Source of the DNA: Leptothoe kymatousa TAU-MAC 1615 | Lineage (GTDB): Bacteria > Cyanobacteriota > Cyanobacteriia > Phormidesmidales > Phormidesmidaceae | DNA: 64,000 bases | Reading direction: 5' to 3' | Assembly: GCF_018739865.1 (NCBI RefSeq) | Contig: NZ_JADOER010000009.1 | Span: 207,332 to 271,331, forward strand | In this document: positions 26,848-36,129 of the stretch, piece after piece | How the letters are laid out: each line of letters begins with the position of its first letter | Numbering within the stretch: position 1 is the first letter of the stretch | Position numbers and translations under genes: made by a program | Notes under the pieces: generated by a model | Seen by the model: only the letters and a program-made list of their open reading frames with translations | Told to the model about the DNA's origin: nothing | Database searches by the model: none

Positions 26848-28438
26848 CAATCCGATAGCTCAACACTAAGGGCTGTAAATTCAAGGTTTCCGGCGCGCAA
26901 AAGTTGACTTCTAACAGACCCACAATATCTTTCGGCTGTGGATTGCCACGGTTCTGTCCGGTGGCCCCGGCGGCAATCACAATGGCGCAGCGTCCCTTGC
27001 TTTTGGCCTGTTGTTTCTGAAATTTATCTAGGGCTTCGGAGTGCTGGGGGCTGTCCATGTCGTATTCATGGAAAAGATGCAGACTGGTGTCCCCGGCCTG
27101 CCAGATGCCGAGTTGAAAGTTGATTTGGTTAAATGGGTCGTGACCGGGGTTAAAACAAATGGACCGTAGCCCCCCCATGGTCTGAATACGTTCTACCAGA
27201 GCTTGGGCCTTGGGCCGTGAGGTTTGAATAATGACAACGGGGCAGGCGGCTTTGGAGGCTTTGATCTCTGTGGGCAGGGGCTGGTGATGGGTTTTGTTGT
27301 TGCGCAGATGTTTTAATTTGTCGGGCGTTAGCTTGGTGAGTAAAATCAGGGCACCGTTGGGCACAAGATCATCATTGAGCATGGGCACCAGGCCCATGGG
27401 ATCATCGTCGTCATCCAGGCTGAGCTCGGTTTCTTCTAGCAGACTGGCGGATACGTCTGGCAAGGACTTGATGGTGACCGCACATTGCTTCGGACCCTCT
27501 TCTTCCAGGGGGTTGGGAACGCGAAACGTTTTTGTGATGGGTTCTAAAACGTTGAGGCTGTCTGGGGCTTTTTTAAAGAATCGGTTGAGGGCAGCTAGGG
27601 CAATAATCAGAGTGGCGGCTTCGGCTTCATCCAGGTCGTGGCGCAGCCCTTCTAGGGGATGGATACTGCCAAAGTCGTAGTCAGTGGGTTCTAGCTGGCC
27701 GGGGACATCTACTTCGTAGTTGAGAAAGAAACAATCTTGGGTGAGAAAAATCTGTTGTAGCATCTGGGGAGATGCACCAGGGGATAGGAGGCCGTCGCTG
27801 CGATCGCAGGCCAACACCCGCTCTCGAAATTGCAACAGCGACTCTAAACTCCGATAGAACAACAACCCATAGTCCACATCCGCCATGCCCAAAATCGACA
27901 CATATAGGGTGTCAATGTCCCAGCGTTTGACCTCAATGGCCAGCAGTTCTTGCTCACTTAGCAAATACCACGGAGCCTCATGCCATAGGGCCAAGGCCTG
28001 CTCACACAGCTGTTCAGCATAAACATCTGGCAAGGAAGACGCCGATGGCACTTGAGATTGCAAATGCTCAAACACCTCATCCAACCAAGGCAGCTGGGGG
28101 CGATAGGCCACATCAACATCTAACTCTTGCAGCACCCCCCGCAAAAAAAACTGTAGCTCTCGATCGTTGACAAACACCGTTTGCGGACGGCCCGGTTCCG
28201 CTGGCCCTTGGGGGTTTTCCATGGCCTTGAGCAAACTGCGAGCCACCGCCTCATGGCCGCTATCGGCAGCAACAATATCAACATTGCGTACATACCCCTG
28301 TTGGCCATCAATCCACAATATATAGTCCCGCGTTTCACCAGCCCCATTGGACAGAGAGCAAATTCCCCCTTCCCAAATATTCTTGGTTTTAGGCAACTTT
28401 TGAATACGACGACGGGTAAAAGGACTCAGGGGAGGCAT
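26840..28438 (-). CDS. Large conserved cyanobacterial protein of unknown function (possibly DUF6930)
   Basis: 532 residues, ATG at 28436-28438. No catalytic motif is recognised. The N-terminal ~120 residues (WEGGICSLSNGAGETRDYIL, then PQTVFVNDRELQFFL) resemble an alpha/beta domain also found in DUF6930-type proteins. An acidic stretch LDDDDDPMG lies mid-protein, and a basic C-terminal third follows. It is soluble with no signal peptide. The protein looks typical of cyanobacteria and its function is unknown. Its stop codon lies inside the hairpin shared with the methyltransferase gene. Confidence 0.75.
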   Translation of the reverse strand: MPPLSPFTRRRIQKLPKTKNIWEGGICSLSNGAGETRDYILWIDGQQGYVRNVDIVAADSGHEAVARSLLKAMENPQGPAEPGRPQTVFVNDRELQFFLRGVLQELDVDVAYRPQLPWLDEVFEHLQSQVPSASSLPDVYAEQLCEQALALWHEAPWYLLSEQELLAIEVKRWDIDTLYVSILGMADVDYGLLFYRSLESLLQFRERVLACDRSDGLLSPGASPQMLQQIFLTQDCFFLNYEVDVPGQLEPTDYDFGSIHPLEGLRHDLDEAEAATLIIALAALNRFFKKAPDSLNVLEPITKTFRVPNPLEEEGPKQCAVTIKSLPDVSASLLEETELSLDDDDDPMGLVPMLNDDLVPNGALILLTKLTPDKLKHLRNNKTHHQPLPTEIKASKAACPVVIIQTSRPKAQALVERIQTMGGLRSICFNPGHDPFNQINFQLGIWQAGDTSLHLFHEYDMDSPQHSEALDKFQKQQAKSKGRCAIVIAAGATGQNRGNPQPKDIVGLLEVNFCAPETLNLQPLVLSYRIEP

Positions 28439-28678
28439 ACTTAGGCGAGAGTAGCAACGTGAGAGACGAGAGGAACGCTGACGGACAGATTCTATTGTGA
28501 AAAAGAATGGTCACAATAGCCATCAGCCTAAAGATTTGCTCAACTATTTCAACGCAGAGATCCAGAGTAGACAGTATCAGCGGGATTTAGTCAATGAAAA
28601 TCATTAAACCTCTAGACAATCTCCGCCAAAGGCTGAGCTAAACTAGACTCAACTAATAATGCAATAAACGAACGACCC

Positions 28679-29032
28679 ATGACCCAAGCCACCCAATCGC
28701 AACAGGGCATCATGATGACCGAAGCCGCCCTCAAGCATGTACTAGCCCTCAAAGAAAAGCAGGGAGACGACCTATGTTTACGGGTGGGGGTACGCCAGGG
28801 CGGTTGTTCTGGCATGTCCTACATGATGGACTTTGAGTCCATTAGCAATGTGACCGAGCACGATGAAGTCTTTGATTACGAAGGCTTCAAAGTCATCTGC
28901 GACAAAAAGAGCATGCTTTACCTATATGGTCTCATGCTGGACTACAGCGATGCCCTAATTGGCGGCGGTTTTCAGTTTACTAACCCCAACGCCGATCAAA
29001 CCTGTGGCTGCGGCAAATCCTTTAGCGCCTAA
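28679..29032 (+). CDS. sufA: HesB/IscA/SufA-type Fe-S assembly protein
   Basis: 117 residues, the usual size for an A-type Fe-S carrier. Three conserved cysteines are present: C43 in GGCSGMSY, and C109/C111 in TCGCGKSF near the C-terminus. The [13 protein letters not shown] helix and [13 protein letters not shown] core are characteristic. A-type proteins receive Fe-S clusters and pass them to apo-proteins, with possible roles in plastid-type redox control. It is monocistronic, and no suf or isc neighbours are in the window, as is common in cyanobacteria. The exact subtype (SufA or IscA) is not decided. Confidence 0.94.
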   Translation: MTQATQSQQGIMMTEAALKHVLALKEKQGDDLCLRVGVRQGGCSGMSYMMDFESISNVTEHDEVFDYEGFKVICDKKSMLYLYGLMLDYSDALIGGGFQFTNPNADQTCGCGKSFSA

Positions 29033-29146
29033 GGGCTGGTTAACAACCAAATATCCAGGCCTTGTGCCTTGAACCCATGGCTTAACACACCTTTCAGGAT
29101 CGACCCGTGAAGTAATTTTTTGGCAGATCCTAAGGCAGCTTAAAAT

Positions 29147-29175
29147 GGGGAGGTTTTTTGAGCAGATACCTCCCC
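29147..29175 (+). promoter_or_regulatory. Hairpin abutting a start codon
   Basis: GGGGAGGT (29147-29154) and ACCTCCCC (29168-29175) form a perfect 8-bp stem with a 13-nt loop, ending directly before ATG 29176. The left arm contains GGAGG, which would be a Shine-Dalgarno but is too distant. Folding would lock it away, so initiation could be structure-controlled. Confidence 0.55.
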
Positions 29176-29598
29176 ATGAGCCAAACCATTGACGAACTGT
29201 TTGAGGACGGACTTAATCGTTATCAATCTGGAGAAAGCGTCGATACGCTAATCCCGTTCTTTAAAGACCTATGCACCCAAGCACCGAAAAACAGCGCACT
29301 CTACACCTGTTTATCGTGGCTCTATCTTTTGGCTGACAAGCCCAAGGCCGCCTATAAAGCGGCCCAAAAAGCAATCAAAATCACCCCCCAAGATCCCCAG
29401 GCCCACATCAATATGGCCATTGCCATCCTGGATAGTGGCAAAAAAGGTGTGCGCGAACATGTGGAACTTGCCACGCAATTAGTGATGTCCGTGGAAGAAG
29501 TTCAAGACGATATTCGGCAGAATTTTAAAGAAGGATTAAGCCGAAAACCCGATTGGGACAACCTAAAACGCGTAGAAAAATGGATCTTCAATGGCTAA
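29176..29598 (+). CDS. Small TPR-like protein
   Basis: 140 residues from ATG 29176; a TTG 18 bases upstream is in frame but unsupported. The central part (AAYKAAQKAIKITPQDPQ, then AHINMAIAILDSGKKG) is a TPR-like helical pair, with further helices around it. Such small TPR proteins are often assembly or docking factors. The end KPDWDNLKRVEKWIFNG is rather distinctive, and the whole resembles a conserved cyanobacterial family of unknown role. It is preceded by a hairpin that touches the start codon. Confidence 0.8.
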   Translation: MSQTIDELFEDGLNRYQSGESVDTLIPFFKDLCTQAPKNSALYTCLSWLYLLADKPKAAYKAAQKAIKITPQDPQAHINMAIAILDSGKKGVREHVELATQLVMSVEEVQDDIRQNFKEGLSRKPDWDNLKRVEKWIFNG

Positions 29599-29764
29599 AA
29601 CCCTTAGCCGAAGAGGGTTTTCCATGGAATAGCTAATAGAAAACACCCAAAAGGTGGTTAACACATTTTAACTAACTTTTGTTGAGAAACCTCTATTGGA
29701 CCTGCCAAGAGTCGATCCGTTTCAGTTAGCAGAAATAGCCATTCTTTAGCTTTTTGTAAGGGTT

Positions 29765-29791
29765 GCGGGGCAATGATCCCCGCGTTTTTTT
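29765..29791 (+). terminator. Intrinsic terminator
   Basis: GCGGGG (29765-29770) and CCCCGC (29778-29783) form a stem with a 7-nt loop, followed by GTTTTTTT. It lies ~165 bp after the TPR gene and could end that transcript or a small RNA in between. Confidence 0.75.
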
Positions 29792-29795
29792 CGTC

Positions 29796-29817
29796 AAGTT
29801 ATCTGATCAGATAACTT
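29796..29817. promoter_or_regulatory. 22-bp perfect palindrome, candidate operator
   Basis: AAGTTATCTGA followed directly by TCAGATAACTT, centred on TGATCA. It lies just after the terminator and ~97 bp before the small gene at 29914. Symmetry and position suit a dimeric repressor site. No regulator can be named. Confidence 0.65.
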
Positions 29818-29913
29818 AATGCACGGACTAAAAAGGAACTGATAAGATTAAGAAAAGATTCCGATAAGTTTTCCTTTTTTATTGGAACTCACCCCGTTGC
29901 AAGGAGCCTCAAA

Positions 29914-30108
29914 ATGGATAAGCGTGCTGTAGAAGTCAAGCCTGAAACGAGAAATCATAAGGGATTTTTTGTGCAAGATGGGCCGTATCAATTAATGGGA
30001 ATTGAAAAGTCTGGTTGGGCTTTAATTTGTATTGATGAGTCAGTTTGTCACTACGTTGATCCTGATAATTTACAGGCATCCCATGGCCTGGATGTGGATG
30101 TAGTGTAG
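29914..30108 (+). CDS. Small protein, function unknown
   Basis: 64 residues with a clear AAGGAG (29901-29906) 7 bases before the ATG. The sequence is soluble and acidic at the end, with a beta-rich middle (GPYQLMGIEKSGWALICIDE). It carries two cysteines and no known motif. A terminator follows at 30162-30196, so it is probably a single-gene transcript. A perfect palindrome lies upstream. Function unknown. Confidence 0.7.
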   Translation: MDKRAVEVKPETRNHKGFFVQDGPYQLMGIEKSGWALICIDESVCHYVDPDNLQASHGLDVDVV

Positions 30109-30571
30109 GGTTTCACCCCTCGTTCGGTAATTTTGATTGCGGTAAAACTCAACTTCTACAGTATGGCTATCCGTCCCAGGGCAGCCATATTTTTTTATGT
30201 TTTCTCTGTTTAAACCAGCGAGGAAATCAACTATTTAAGGCCAGCTTTTTGTCGACTTACAATGGCCGTTTCAAACTTCATTCTGGATGGGTTACTGTTT
30301 AAGTCCTAAAAAATTGCATCGAGATTAACGATACTTAATCGAGGGTTTATAGGCTAAATCGAGGCAGATTACCGCCCCGTTGCTTTTTGTAAATATTGAT
30401 TAAAAGCGTCTTGATTTAGCGCCATTCGGTACAGCGCAATTCATGGTTTTTTATCGGCTATGGAATTGGCATTCCTGATTCGCACTATGATTTCAAATGG
30501 GCAAGTGTGGTTGCCAATGGTGGTCCGATTGCCCTATTTTTTACAATCAGCAACTGCTTTAATCTGCCTCC
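30109..30571. other. Intergenic region with a terminator at its left side
   Basis: After the terminator (30162-30196) the stretch is AT-rich, with scattered ATCGAG hexamers (near 30318, 30339 and 30358) and no credible gene. It should carry the promoter of the membrane protein at 30572. Confidence 0.4.
30162..30196 (+). terminator. Intrinsic terminator after the 29914 gene
   Basis: TATGGCT (30162-30168) and AGCCATA (30183-30189) form a 7-bp stem, followed by a T-run (30190-30196). It is a standard position about 50 bp after the stop codon. Confidence 0.8.
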
Positions 30572-30814
30572 ATGAAAGAGCGTTTAATGAACTGGCTCAA
30601 TACGGCCCTAACCATCAACCTTTTCTTTGTGTTGTTTAGTTTTGGCTGGTTTGTAGTCGCCGTCGCAGGGCGAGCGGCCCAGGTGAATCTGGGGTTCGAC
30701 CTGTGGTATAGCCTGTGGGATCCCCTGTTTATGCCGTCCATCAGCATTTTGATGGGGGGGGCCATTTTTAGCGGCATCGCTAGCTGGGTGTCTCGCCGCT
30801 TTTTTGCCTCCTAG
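30572..30814 (+). CDS. Small two-helix membrane protein
   Basis: 80 residues. Hydrophobic segments lie at about 12-33 (LTINLFFVLFSFGWFVVAVA) and 52-70 (MPSISILMGGAIFSGIASW). A polar amphipathic loop lies between them and a basic end follows (SRRFFAS). It has no signal sequence. It looks like a conserved small cyanobacterial membrane protein. No strong ribosome site is seen. Function unknown. Confidence 0.65.
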   Translation: MKERLMNWLNTALTINLFFVLFSFGWFVVAVAGRAAQVNLGFDLWYSLWDPLFMPSISILMGGAIFSGIASWVSRRFFAS

Positions 30815-30888
30815 GGGAACGGCAGCCCATTCCTAACTAAGGAAATTTCTGCGAGCAAGTCATCGACAAAGGGGCTAAACGTTATTTA

Positions 30889-30966
30889 GGCCCCAAGCCC
30901 GCAATTTTGGGGCTTGGGGCCTAGTTTCACCAAGGCTTGGGGGAATGGAGGAAGGGGGCCTCGATA
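30889..30966 (-). repeat. GC-rich palindromic repeat, copy B
   Basis: Inverted relative to copy A at 16095-16190. On the + strand it begins GGCCCCAAGCCCGC and AATTTTGGGGCTTGGGG, and ends with the reverse complement of TATCGAGGCCCCCT. It lies 3' of the small membrane gene and 22 bp from the stop of the yvcK-like gene. Confidence 0.55.
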
Positions 30967-30988
30967 GCCTGCGGGTTCCCTGTCTGGA

Positions 30989-32365
30989 TCAATAGACCCT
31001 GGAATGCCAACGCATAAGCACCTTGGCCAACTGGGGAGGATCGTGTCGAATCATCCCCTCTGGGCTTTCATTCATCACATTGGCAATGACAATGCGACGG
31101 CCCGAGGCAATGACAGCATCTCGATCAAAGATGACGCGCTCTGCCCCTTCCTTGCGATAGCGTTCCAACGCTAGGGGGGACGGTGAGCGCTTCTGCACTA
31201 GCACCGCGTCAAATAGGCGGCGTCCACAGGCGCGGTCGATGGCGCGAATATGTTCGGACACACTGTAGTCGTCGGTTTCACCCGGTTCGGTCATGATGTT
31301 GCACACGTAGATCCGGGGCACCTGGGTCGATGCGATCGCATCGGCAATTTCTGGCACCAGCAGGTTAGGCACAATGCTGGTATACAAACTGCCCGGCCCC
31401 ATGATGATGTAGTCCGCCTCCCGAATTGCTTCGAGCGCTTTGGGGAGGGCCGGCGGATCGGCGGGGGTGCAGCCAATATTCACAATGCGGCCCCGGGCCT
31501 TCGTAATATTGGATTCGCCATCAATGCGGCGGCCATCGTCCAGTTCGGCCCACAGTTTGACATCGCTCAGGGTGGAGGGCAGCACCTCCCCCCGCACCGC
31601 CAATACCTGGGAGCTCGCAGCAATGGCCTCCTCCCAGTCGCCGGTGACCTCATTCATGGCGGCCAAAAATAAGTTGCCAAAGCTATGGCCACTGAGGCCG
31701 CTGCCGCTGCTAAACCGATATTGAAACAGTTCCGTCACCAGCTTTTCTTGGTCCGCCAGGGCGGCCAAACAGTTGCGAATATCCCCCGGCGGCAGTCCCC
31801 CCATTTCCCGCCGTAGGCGCCCCGAAGAGCCGCCGTCGTCCGCCACCGTAACAATGGCGGTAATATTGGCGCTGTAGCGTTTTAACCCCCGTAGCATGGT
31901 GGAGAGGCCGGTGCCGCCCCCCACCACCACAATGCGAGGGCCTCGGTTGAGTTTGCGATGGTTTGCGATCGCATCCCACAGACTATTTTCCTGACTGTTG
32001 GGTAAGAGCACTTCCGTAATCACCCCCAGGGTGCGGCTTTGGCCCCAAATAATCAAAGACAGACCACACAAAATTGCTAAGGGTCCGCTAATATACCTGG
32101 GAATCAGCTGAGTGATGGTGCGCAATACCGTTTCCACAAACCGAACGGTAAAGAAAACCGGCGTCAATTTGAGCCAAATCATGGCCCCCAGACCCACCGT
32201 TAGCACCCCTACCGTACTTAAAAATAGCCAGCGTTTCACCAACAGGCCCGGCAGCAGCCAGCGCACCCAACGGTTATGCACCGGGGTTAGGTCCTTCGTT
32301 TCACGCCAAACAAATCGAATATTTCGCTTTAAAAATTTTCTGATTAAACTAATCCATAAGAGCAT
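30989..32365 (-). CDS. YvcK/CofD-like protein (gluconeogenesis factor family)
   Basis: 458 residues from ATG 32365; an in-frame TTG at 32446 would add 27. The C-terminal ~330 residues carry [40 protein letters not shown] and [11 protein letters not shown]. These identify the CofD-like/YvcK fold that binds UDP-GlcNAc and coordinates cell-wall and central carbon metabolism in Firmicutes. The N-terminus has two hydrophobic segments, [18 protein letters not shown] and [17 protein letters not shown], as in other cyanobacterial homologues. That makes it membrane-anchored, unlike the soluble Bacillus protein. It is divergent from the MlaF-like gene. Confidence 0.93.
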   Translation of the reverse strand: MLLWISLIRKFLKRNIRFVWRETKDLTPVHNRWVRWLLPGLLVKRWLFLSTVGVLTVGLGAMIWLKLTPVFFTVRFVETVLRTITQLIPRYISGPLAILCGLSLIIWGQSRTLGVITEVLLPNSQENSLWDAIANHRKLNRGPRIVVVGGGTGLSTMLRGLKRYSANITAIVTVADDGGSSGRLRREMGGLPPGDIRNCLAALADQEKLVTELFQYRFSSGSGLSGHSFGNLFLAAMNEVTGDWEEAIAASSQVLAVRGEVLPSTLSDVKLWAELDDGRRIDGESNITKARGRIVNIGCTPADPPALPKALEAIREADYIIMGPGSLYTSIVPNLLVPEIADAIASTQVPRIYVCNIMTEPGETDDYSVSEHIRAIDRACGRRLFDAVLVQKRSPSPLALERYRKEGAERVIFDRDAVIASGRRIVIANVMNESPEGMIRHDPPQLAKVLMRWHSRVY

Positions 32366-32454
32366 TTTGCTATCTCTCACGCCCTTTTCATAACCATGGG
32401 TTATCTTGTCATAAGCTGTCCCCAGCTTGTTAGTGAGTTGTAACAACCACCGCC

Positions 32455-33282
32455 ATGTCTGTCTCCGAAGTTAACCTGATTGTTCCCCCGTCCCCTTACG
32501 ATAAGGAAGAACCGCTGCTGGAACTAAAGGGTATTTCCAAGCAATTTGGCAGCAATCAGGTGCTAGATAACGTTGATCTAACGGTGATGCCAGGGGAGGC
32601 GGTGGCCCTAATTGGTCCGTCTGGCACGGGCAAATCTACTATTTTAAGAATCGTTGCTGGCCTATTGGCCCCCGACAGCGGTGATATTTTTGTGACCGGT
32701 CAGCAGCGCCAGGGCCTCATTGAAGATGCCAAGGATCCGATCAACATTGGCATGGTGTTCCAGCAGGCAGCCCTGTTTGATTCCCTCACGGTCCAGGAAA
32801 ACGTGGGCTTTTCCCTCTATCAAAATTCCAGCCTACCCGACGCAGAAATCCGTGAGCTAACCAAAGAAGCCTTGGCCATGGTGGGGTTACCCAATATTTG
32901 CGATCGCTACCCCGCTGAACTATCCGGCGGCATGCGTAAGCGGGTCAGCTTTGCCCGCGCCGTCATTGCCAATCCCCAAGAAAATACCCCCAAGCCCACG
33001 CTGCTGCTCTACGATGAACCCACCGCTGGCCTAGACCCCATCGCCTCCACCGTCATCGAAGATTTAATTCGCAATATCCACAGCAACCGTGGCTGTAGCA
33101 CCTATCTCATCGTCACCCACCAAGACAGCACCATTCGTCGCACCGCCGACCGCGTAGTCATGCTACACAAAGGATCGATCCAATGGATGGGGCCAGTCAG
33201 CGAAATAGACACTACGCCAAACCCCTATGTGCGGCAGTTTTTCAATGCCGCCACTGACGGCCCCATTCGAGTCGCCAATTGA
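32455..33282 (+). CDS. ABC transporter ATPase, MlaF-type
   Basis: 275 residues. Walker A is GPSGTGKS, the signature LSGGMRKR, and Walker [14 protein letters not shown], with the switch His in LIVTHQD. The signature GGMRKR and the overall order fit MlaF/Mkl ATPases that power MCE-type lipid transport. The gene immediately precedes the MCE-domain protein on the same strand, ~100 bp away. No MlaE permease is in the window, so the complex is incomplete here. In cyanobacteria and plastids (TGD) such systems move lipids between membranes. Confidence 0.93.
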   Translation: MSVSEVNLIVPPSPYDKEEPLLELKGISKQFGSNQVLDNVDLTVMPGEAVALIGPSGTGKSTILRIVAGLLAPDSGDIFVTGQQRQGLIEDAKDPINIGMVFQQAALFDSLTVQENVGFSLYQNSSLPDAEIRELTKEALAMVGLPNICDRYPAELSGGMRKRVSFARAVIANPQENTPKPTLLLYDEPTAGLDPIASTVIEDLIRNIHSNRGCSTYLIVTHQDSTIRRTADRVVMLHKGSIQWMGPVSEIDTTPNPYVRQFFNAATDGPIRVAN

Positions 33283-33381
33283 CGCCAAACCCCATTTTTT
33301 GAGTAATATTGACGGGCCCTATAATTTGACCCAAGGTGCGCGACTGGCTGTACCATCTACCCATCAACCCATAAGCAAACC

Positions 33382-34815
33382 ATGCGTGCAAGAACCATTC
33401 GTGAAGGCTCTGTAGGGCTACTTATATTGGCGGGAGTAGCCCTGTTTGGCGGGTTGGTCATGTGGCTACGGGGGCTCACCTACGGCCAACGCAGCTACCG
33501 CCTGCTGGTGAATTTTGACAGTGCTAATGGCATCCAAGAAGGCGCTGCCGTTAGCTATCGAGGCGTACCGGTGGGGCAAATTGCAAAGATTGCCCCAGGG
33601 TCTAATACGGTCACCGTAGAAATTGAAATTAACCGAGGCGATTTACGCATTCCCGCCAATTCGATCATCAAAACCAGTCAGTCTGGCCTCATTGGCGAAA
33701 CCACCGTCTCCATTCAGCCAGCGTTAACGGACAATGAAATCGATGATTCAATGCCTGGACCGGTGAACAGTGCCTGCAATAGCGATCTAATTTTGTGCAA
33801 CGGCGATCAGGTGAAAGGATTAGTGGGGGTCAACTACGAAGACCTGTTGGAGTCCTCACAAAAAATCTCAGACGCTCTTTCTAGAACCCTTGAAGATCCC
33901 AATAGTGTCGACAATTTACGACAAATTCTAGAGAATACCAGCGCAATTTCCGGCAATGTTGTTGACCTAACCGATGAAGTTACCCTAATCACCAGAGATT
34001 TACGCACCCAAATCCAACCCCTATCCGCATCGGCTCAGCAAACCTTGGTGACCGTCTCCGGTGCCGCAGAACAGCTAGAGGCAAGCGCCGAACGTACATC
34101 GGCTCAGTTGGATCAAACCTTAACCCAGGTCAATGCACTCCTGGCTACTAACCAGGACAACCTCACCACTACCCTGGATAACATTAGCGCCAGCACCGGA
34201 CAGCTGCGGCTAGCCATGGATACCCTCTCACCAGTGATTCAAGACGGGACCTTAGTAGAAAATATTGAGCTGTTGGCCAGTAACGCTGCCATTGCCTCCC
34301 AGGACCTGCGCACCATTTCATCTACCCTGGGCACCAGCGAAAACCTGGTGCTCTTGCAACAAACCATCGAATCGGCCCGAGATGTGTTTCAAAGTGCTCA
34401 AAAGATTATGGCGGATGTGGACACCTTGACCGGTGACCCCGCCCTGCGAGACCAGGTGCGCAGTTTGCTAATGGGCCTATCGGACCTGGTGTCCTTTACC
34501 GGGGAATTGGAAAACCAAACCGAGGTGGCCTCGGACCTGGTATCCTTTACCGGGGAATTGGAAAACCAAACCGAGGTGGCCGCAGAGTTTAATCAGCAAT
34601 TGCAACAGGTGGCAGAGCTTGAAAATGCCCTGGCCAGCCCTGAAGATTTCCAGGTAGTCCCTGACGCAACCACCGCCGAAGCATTCACAGAAATAGAACC
34701 AACATCAGAATTTATTGAGGCCGAAACTGTTGGGGCCAATGATGCTGAAATCACCCAGCCCAGCCTGGTATTTAATGGAGAACGCTATATTACTGACCTT
34801 GCAGATCGGCCTTAA
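33382..34815 (+). CDS. MCE/MlaD-type lipid-binding protein
   Basis: 477 residues. An N-terminal membrane anchor, VGLLILAGVALFGGLVMWL (about 10-30), is followed by the MCE domain to ~115 (FDSANGIQEGAAVSYRGVPV, VGQIAKI, IIKTSQSGLIGETTV). The long rest is Ser/Thr/Gln-rich and helical, typical of MlaD-like periplasmic shuttle subunits. A 17-residue unit is directly duplicated in the tail (see 34480-34581). It follows the MlaF-type ATPase gene and probably forms the same transporter, facing the periplasm or thylakoid lumen side. Confidence 0.93.
   Translation: MRARTIREGSVGLLILAGVALFGGLVMWLRGLTYGQRSYRLLVNFDSANGIQEGAAVSYRGVPVGQIAKIAPGSNTVTVEIEINRGDLRIPANSIIKTSQSGLIGETTVSIQPALTDNEIDDSMPGPVNSACNSDLILCNGDQVKGLVGVNYEDLLESSQKISDALSRTLEDPNSVDNLRQILENTSAISGNVVDLTDEVTLITRDLRTQIQPLSASAQQTLVTVSGAAEQLEASAERTSAQLDQTLTQVNALLATNQDNLTTTLDNISASTGQLRLAMDTLSPVIQDGTLVENIELLASNAAIASQDLRTISSTLGTSENLVLLQQTIESARDVFQSAQKIMADVDTLTGDPALRDQVRSLLMGLSDLVSFTGELENQTEVASDLVSFTGELENQTEVAAEFNQQLQQVAELENALASPEDFQVVPDATTAEAFTEIEPTSEFIEAETVGANDAEITQPSLVFNGERYITDLADRP
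34480..34581 (+). repeat. 51-bp direct tandem duplication in the MCE gene
   Basis: Two adjacent 51-bp units encoding SDLVSFTGELENQTEVA differ by a single base (GGTGTCC against GGTATCC). The near-identity suggests a recent in-frame duplication. Confidence 0.95.
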
Positions 34816-34998
34816 TGCAATCTAGACGATGCTGCCTTGGGGGCATTAAAACAGAATAGAAAAACACCCCTGTCTTTCAACAACCCTGTCGCAGGAAGGT
34901 GTCTGTCTTGGTCTGTCTTGCGACAGACCCTGTGGAATAGCTTATCTATTGGCAAATACCGAAAGAACCCTCTACGAAATATGGGTTCAGCAGCAAAC

Positions 34999-35979
34999 CT
35001 AAAGCTTGACGTTTTGTAAGCTCTGGCGGGGATTGTAGCTGCGTAGGTCCCGCAACTGCTCGTACAAAGCCCGTTCCTTATCCGTTACCGTCTTAGGAGC
35101 TTTGATCATCACCTTAACCAGCTGATCGGTCCGACTGCCCTTGGGCTTGGGCCAGCCCTTGCCCCGCAACCGCAGGGTTTGCCCAGAGCGAATGCCCGCC
35201 GGAATATTTACAGTCACGCTGCCGTCGGGGGTGGGCACGTCGATTTTGGCCCCTAAAACCGCCTCATCTGGGGAAATGGCCACCTCACACAGCAGGTTAT
35301 TGTCCCCATCAAACTTGAAGAAGGCATGGTCTTGGATATCCACCGTTAGGTATATGTCGCCCCGCTGTTGGGTGTAGGGATTCATTTGCCCCTTACCCCG
35401 CAGCCGAATTTTGCTGCCCGGCTTTACCCCGGCTGGAATTTTTACCGTGAGGGCATCGCCACCAATGCGAAATTTCTTTTGAGCACCGTTAAAGGCATCC
35501 CCCATGGCCAGGGTAATGCTGGCTTCTTGATCGAACTGGGCACTGCTTGCCCCTGCGGCCCCGGGTGTTTCAAAGCCAAAGCCGCCGGGGGCACCCGTTG
35601 ACTGGCGATAGCTGGTGCGGGCACCGCCGGGAAAGCCACCGCCCAAACCGCCGAGGAGCTCATTTAGCAGTTCGTTGAAGCTGCCGTAGTTGCTAAAGTC
35701 AAAGCCACCAAAGTCGGTGGGGGCAGCACCAGGTCGACCGCCACCTTGCTGCCAGTAGCGACCAAACTGATCGTATTTCCGACGTTTTTCGGGGTCCGAT
35801 AAAATTTCGTTGGCTTCGTTGATTTCTTTGAATTTGGATTCGGCGACCTTATCCCCAGGGTTAACGTCTGGGTGATATTTACGGGCCAGCTTGCGAAAGG
35901 CACGTTTAATATCGTCTGTGCTGGCAGACTTACTGACCCCGAGAACTTGGTAATAATCTTTGAAGTCAGTTGCTGCCAT
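34999..35979 (-). CDS. DnaJ-family chaperone (CbpA-like, no zinc finger)
   Basis: 326 residues. The J domain is residues 1-70 with HPD at 36-38. A Gly/Phe-rich linker is followed by two CTD beta-domains (ITLAMGDAFNGAQKKF and VEVAISPDEAVLGAKI-like pattern, VNIPAGIRSGQTLRLRGKG twice). There are no CxxCxGxG repeats, so it is a class II DnaJ/CbpA-type co-chaperone for DnaK. It is a lone minus-strand gene, with no DnaK in the window. No CIRCE element was seen upstream. Confidence 0.95.
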   Translation of the reverse strand: MAATDFKDYYQVLGVSKSASTDDIKRAFRKLARKYHPDVNPGDKVAESKFKEINEANEILSDPEKRRKYDQFGRYWQQGGGRPGAAPTDFGGFDFSNYGSFNELLNELLGGLGGGFPGGARTSYRQSTGAPGGFGFETPGAAGASSAQFDQEASITLAMGDAFNGAQKKFRIGGDALTVKIPAGVKPGSKIRLRGKGQMNPYTQQRGDIYLTVDIQDHAFFKFDGDNNLLCEVAISPDEAVLGAKIDVPTPDGSVTVNIPAGIRSGQTLRLRGKGWPKPKGSRTDQLVKVMIKAPKTVTDKERALYEQLRDLRSYNPRQSLQNVKL

Positions 35980-36129
35980 AGCTTAAGCTCCTCGTTGCGA
36001 TCGCACTGCGGCCAAGCCGCTGGGATATTTTCTTTGATTAGACTAGCAAAGCTTAGCTAGGAAAGAGGTTCGGTATTCCGCCGTCTTACATCTGTTTCAT
36101 AATTATTGTTGCTGACTTCAGCCAAATTC

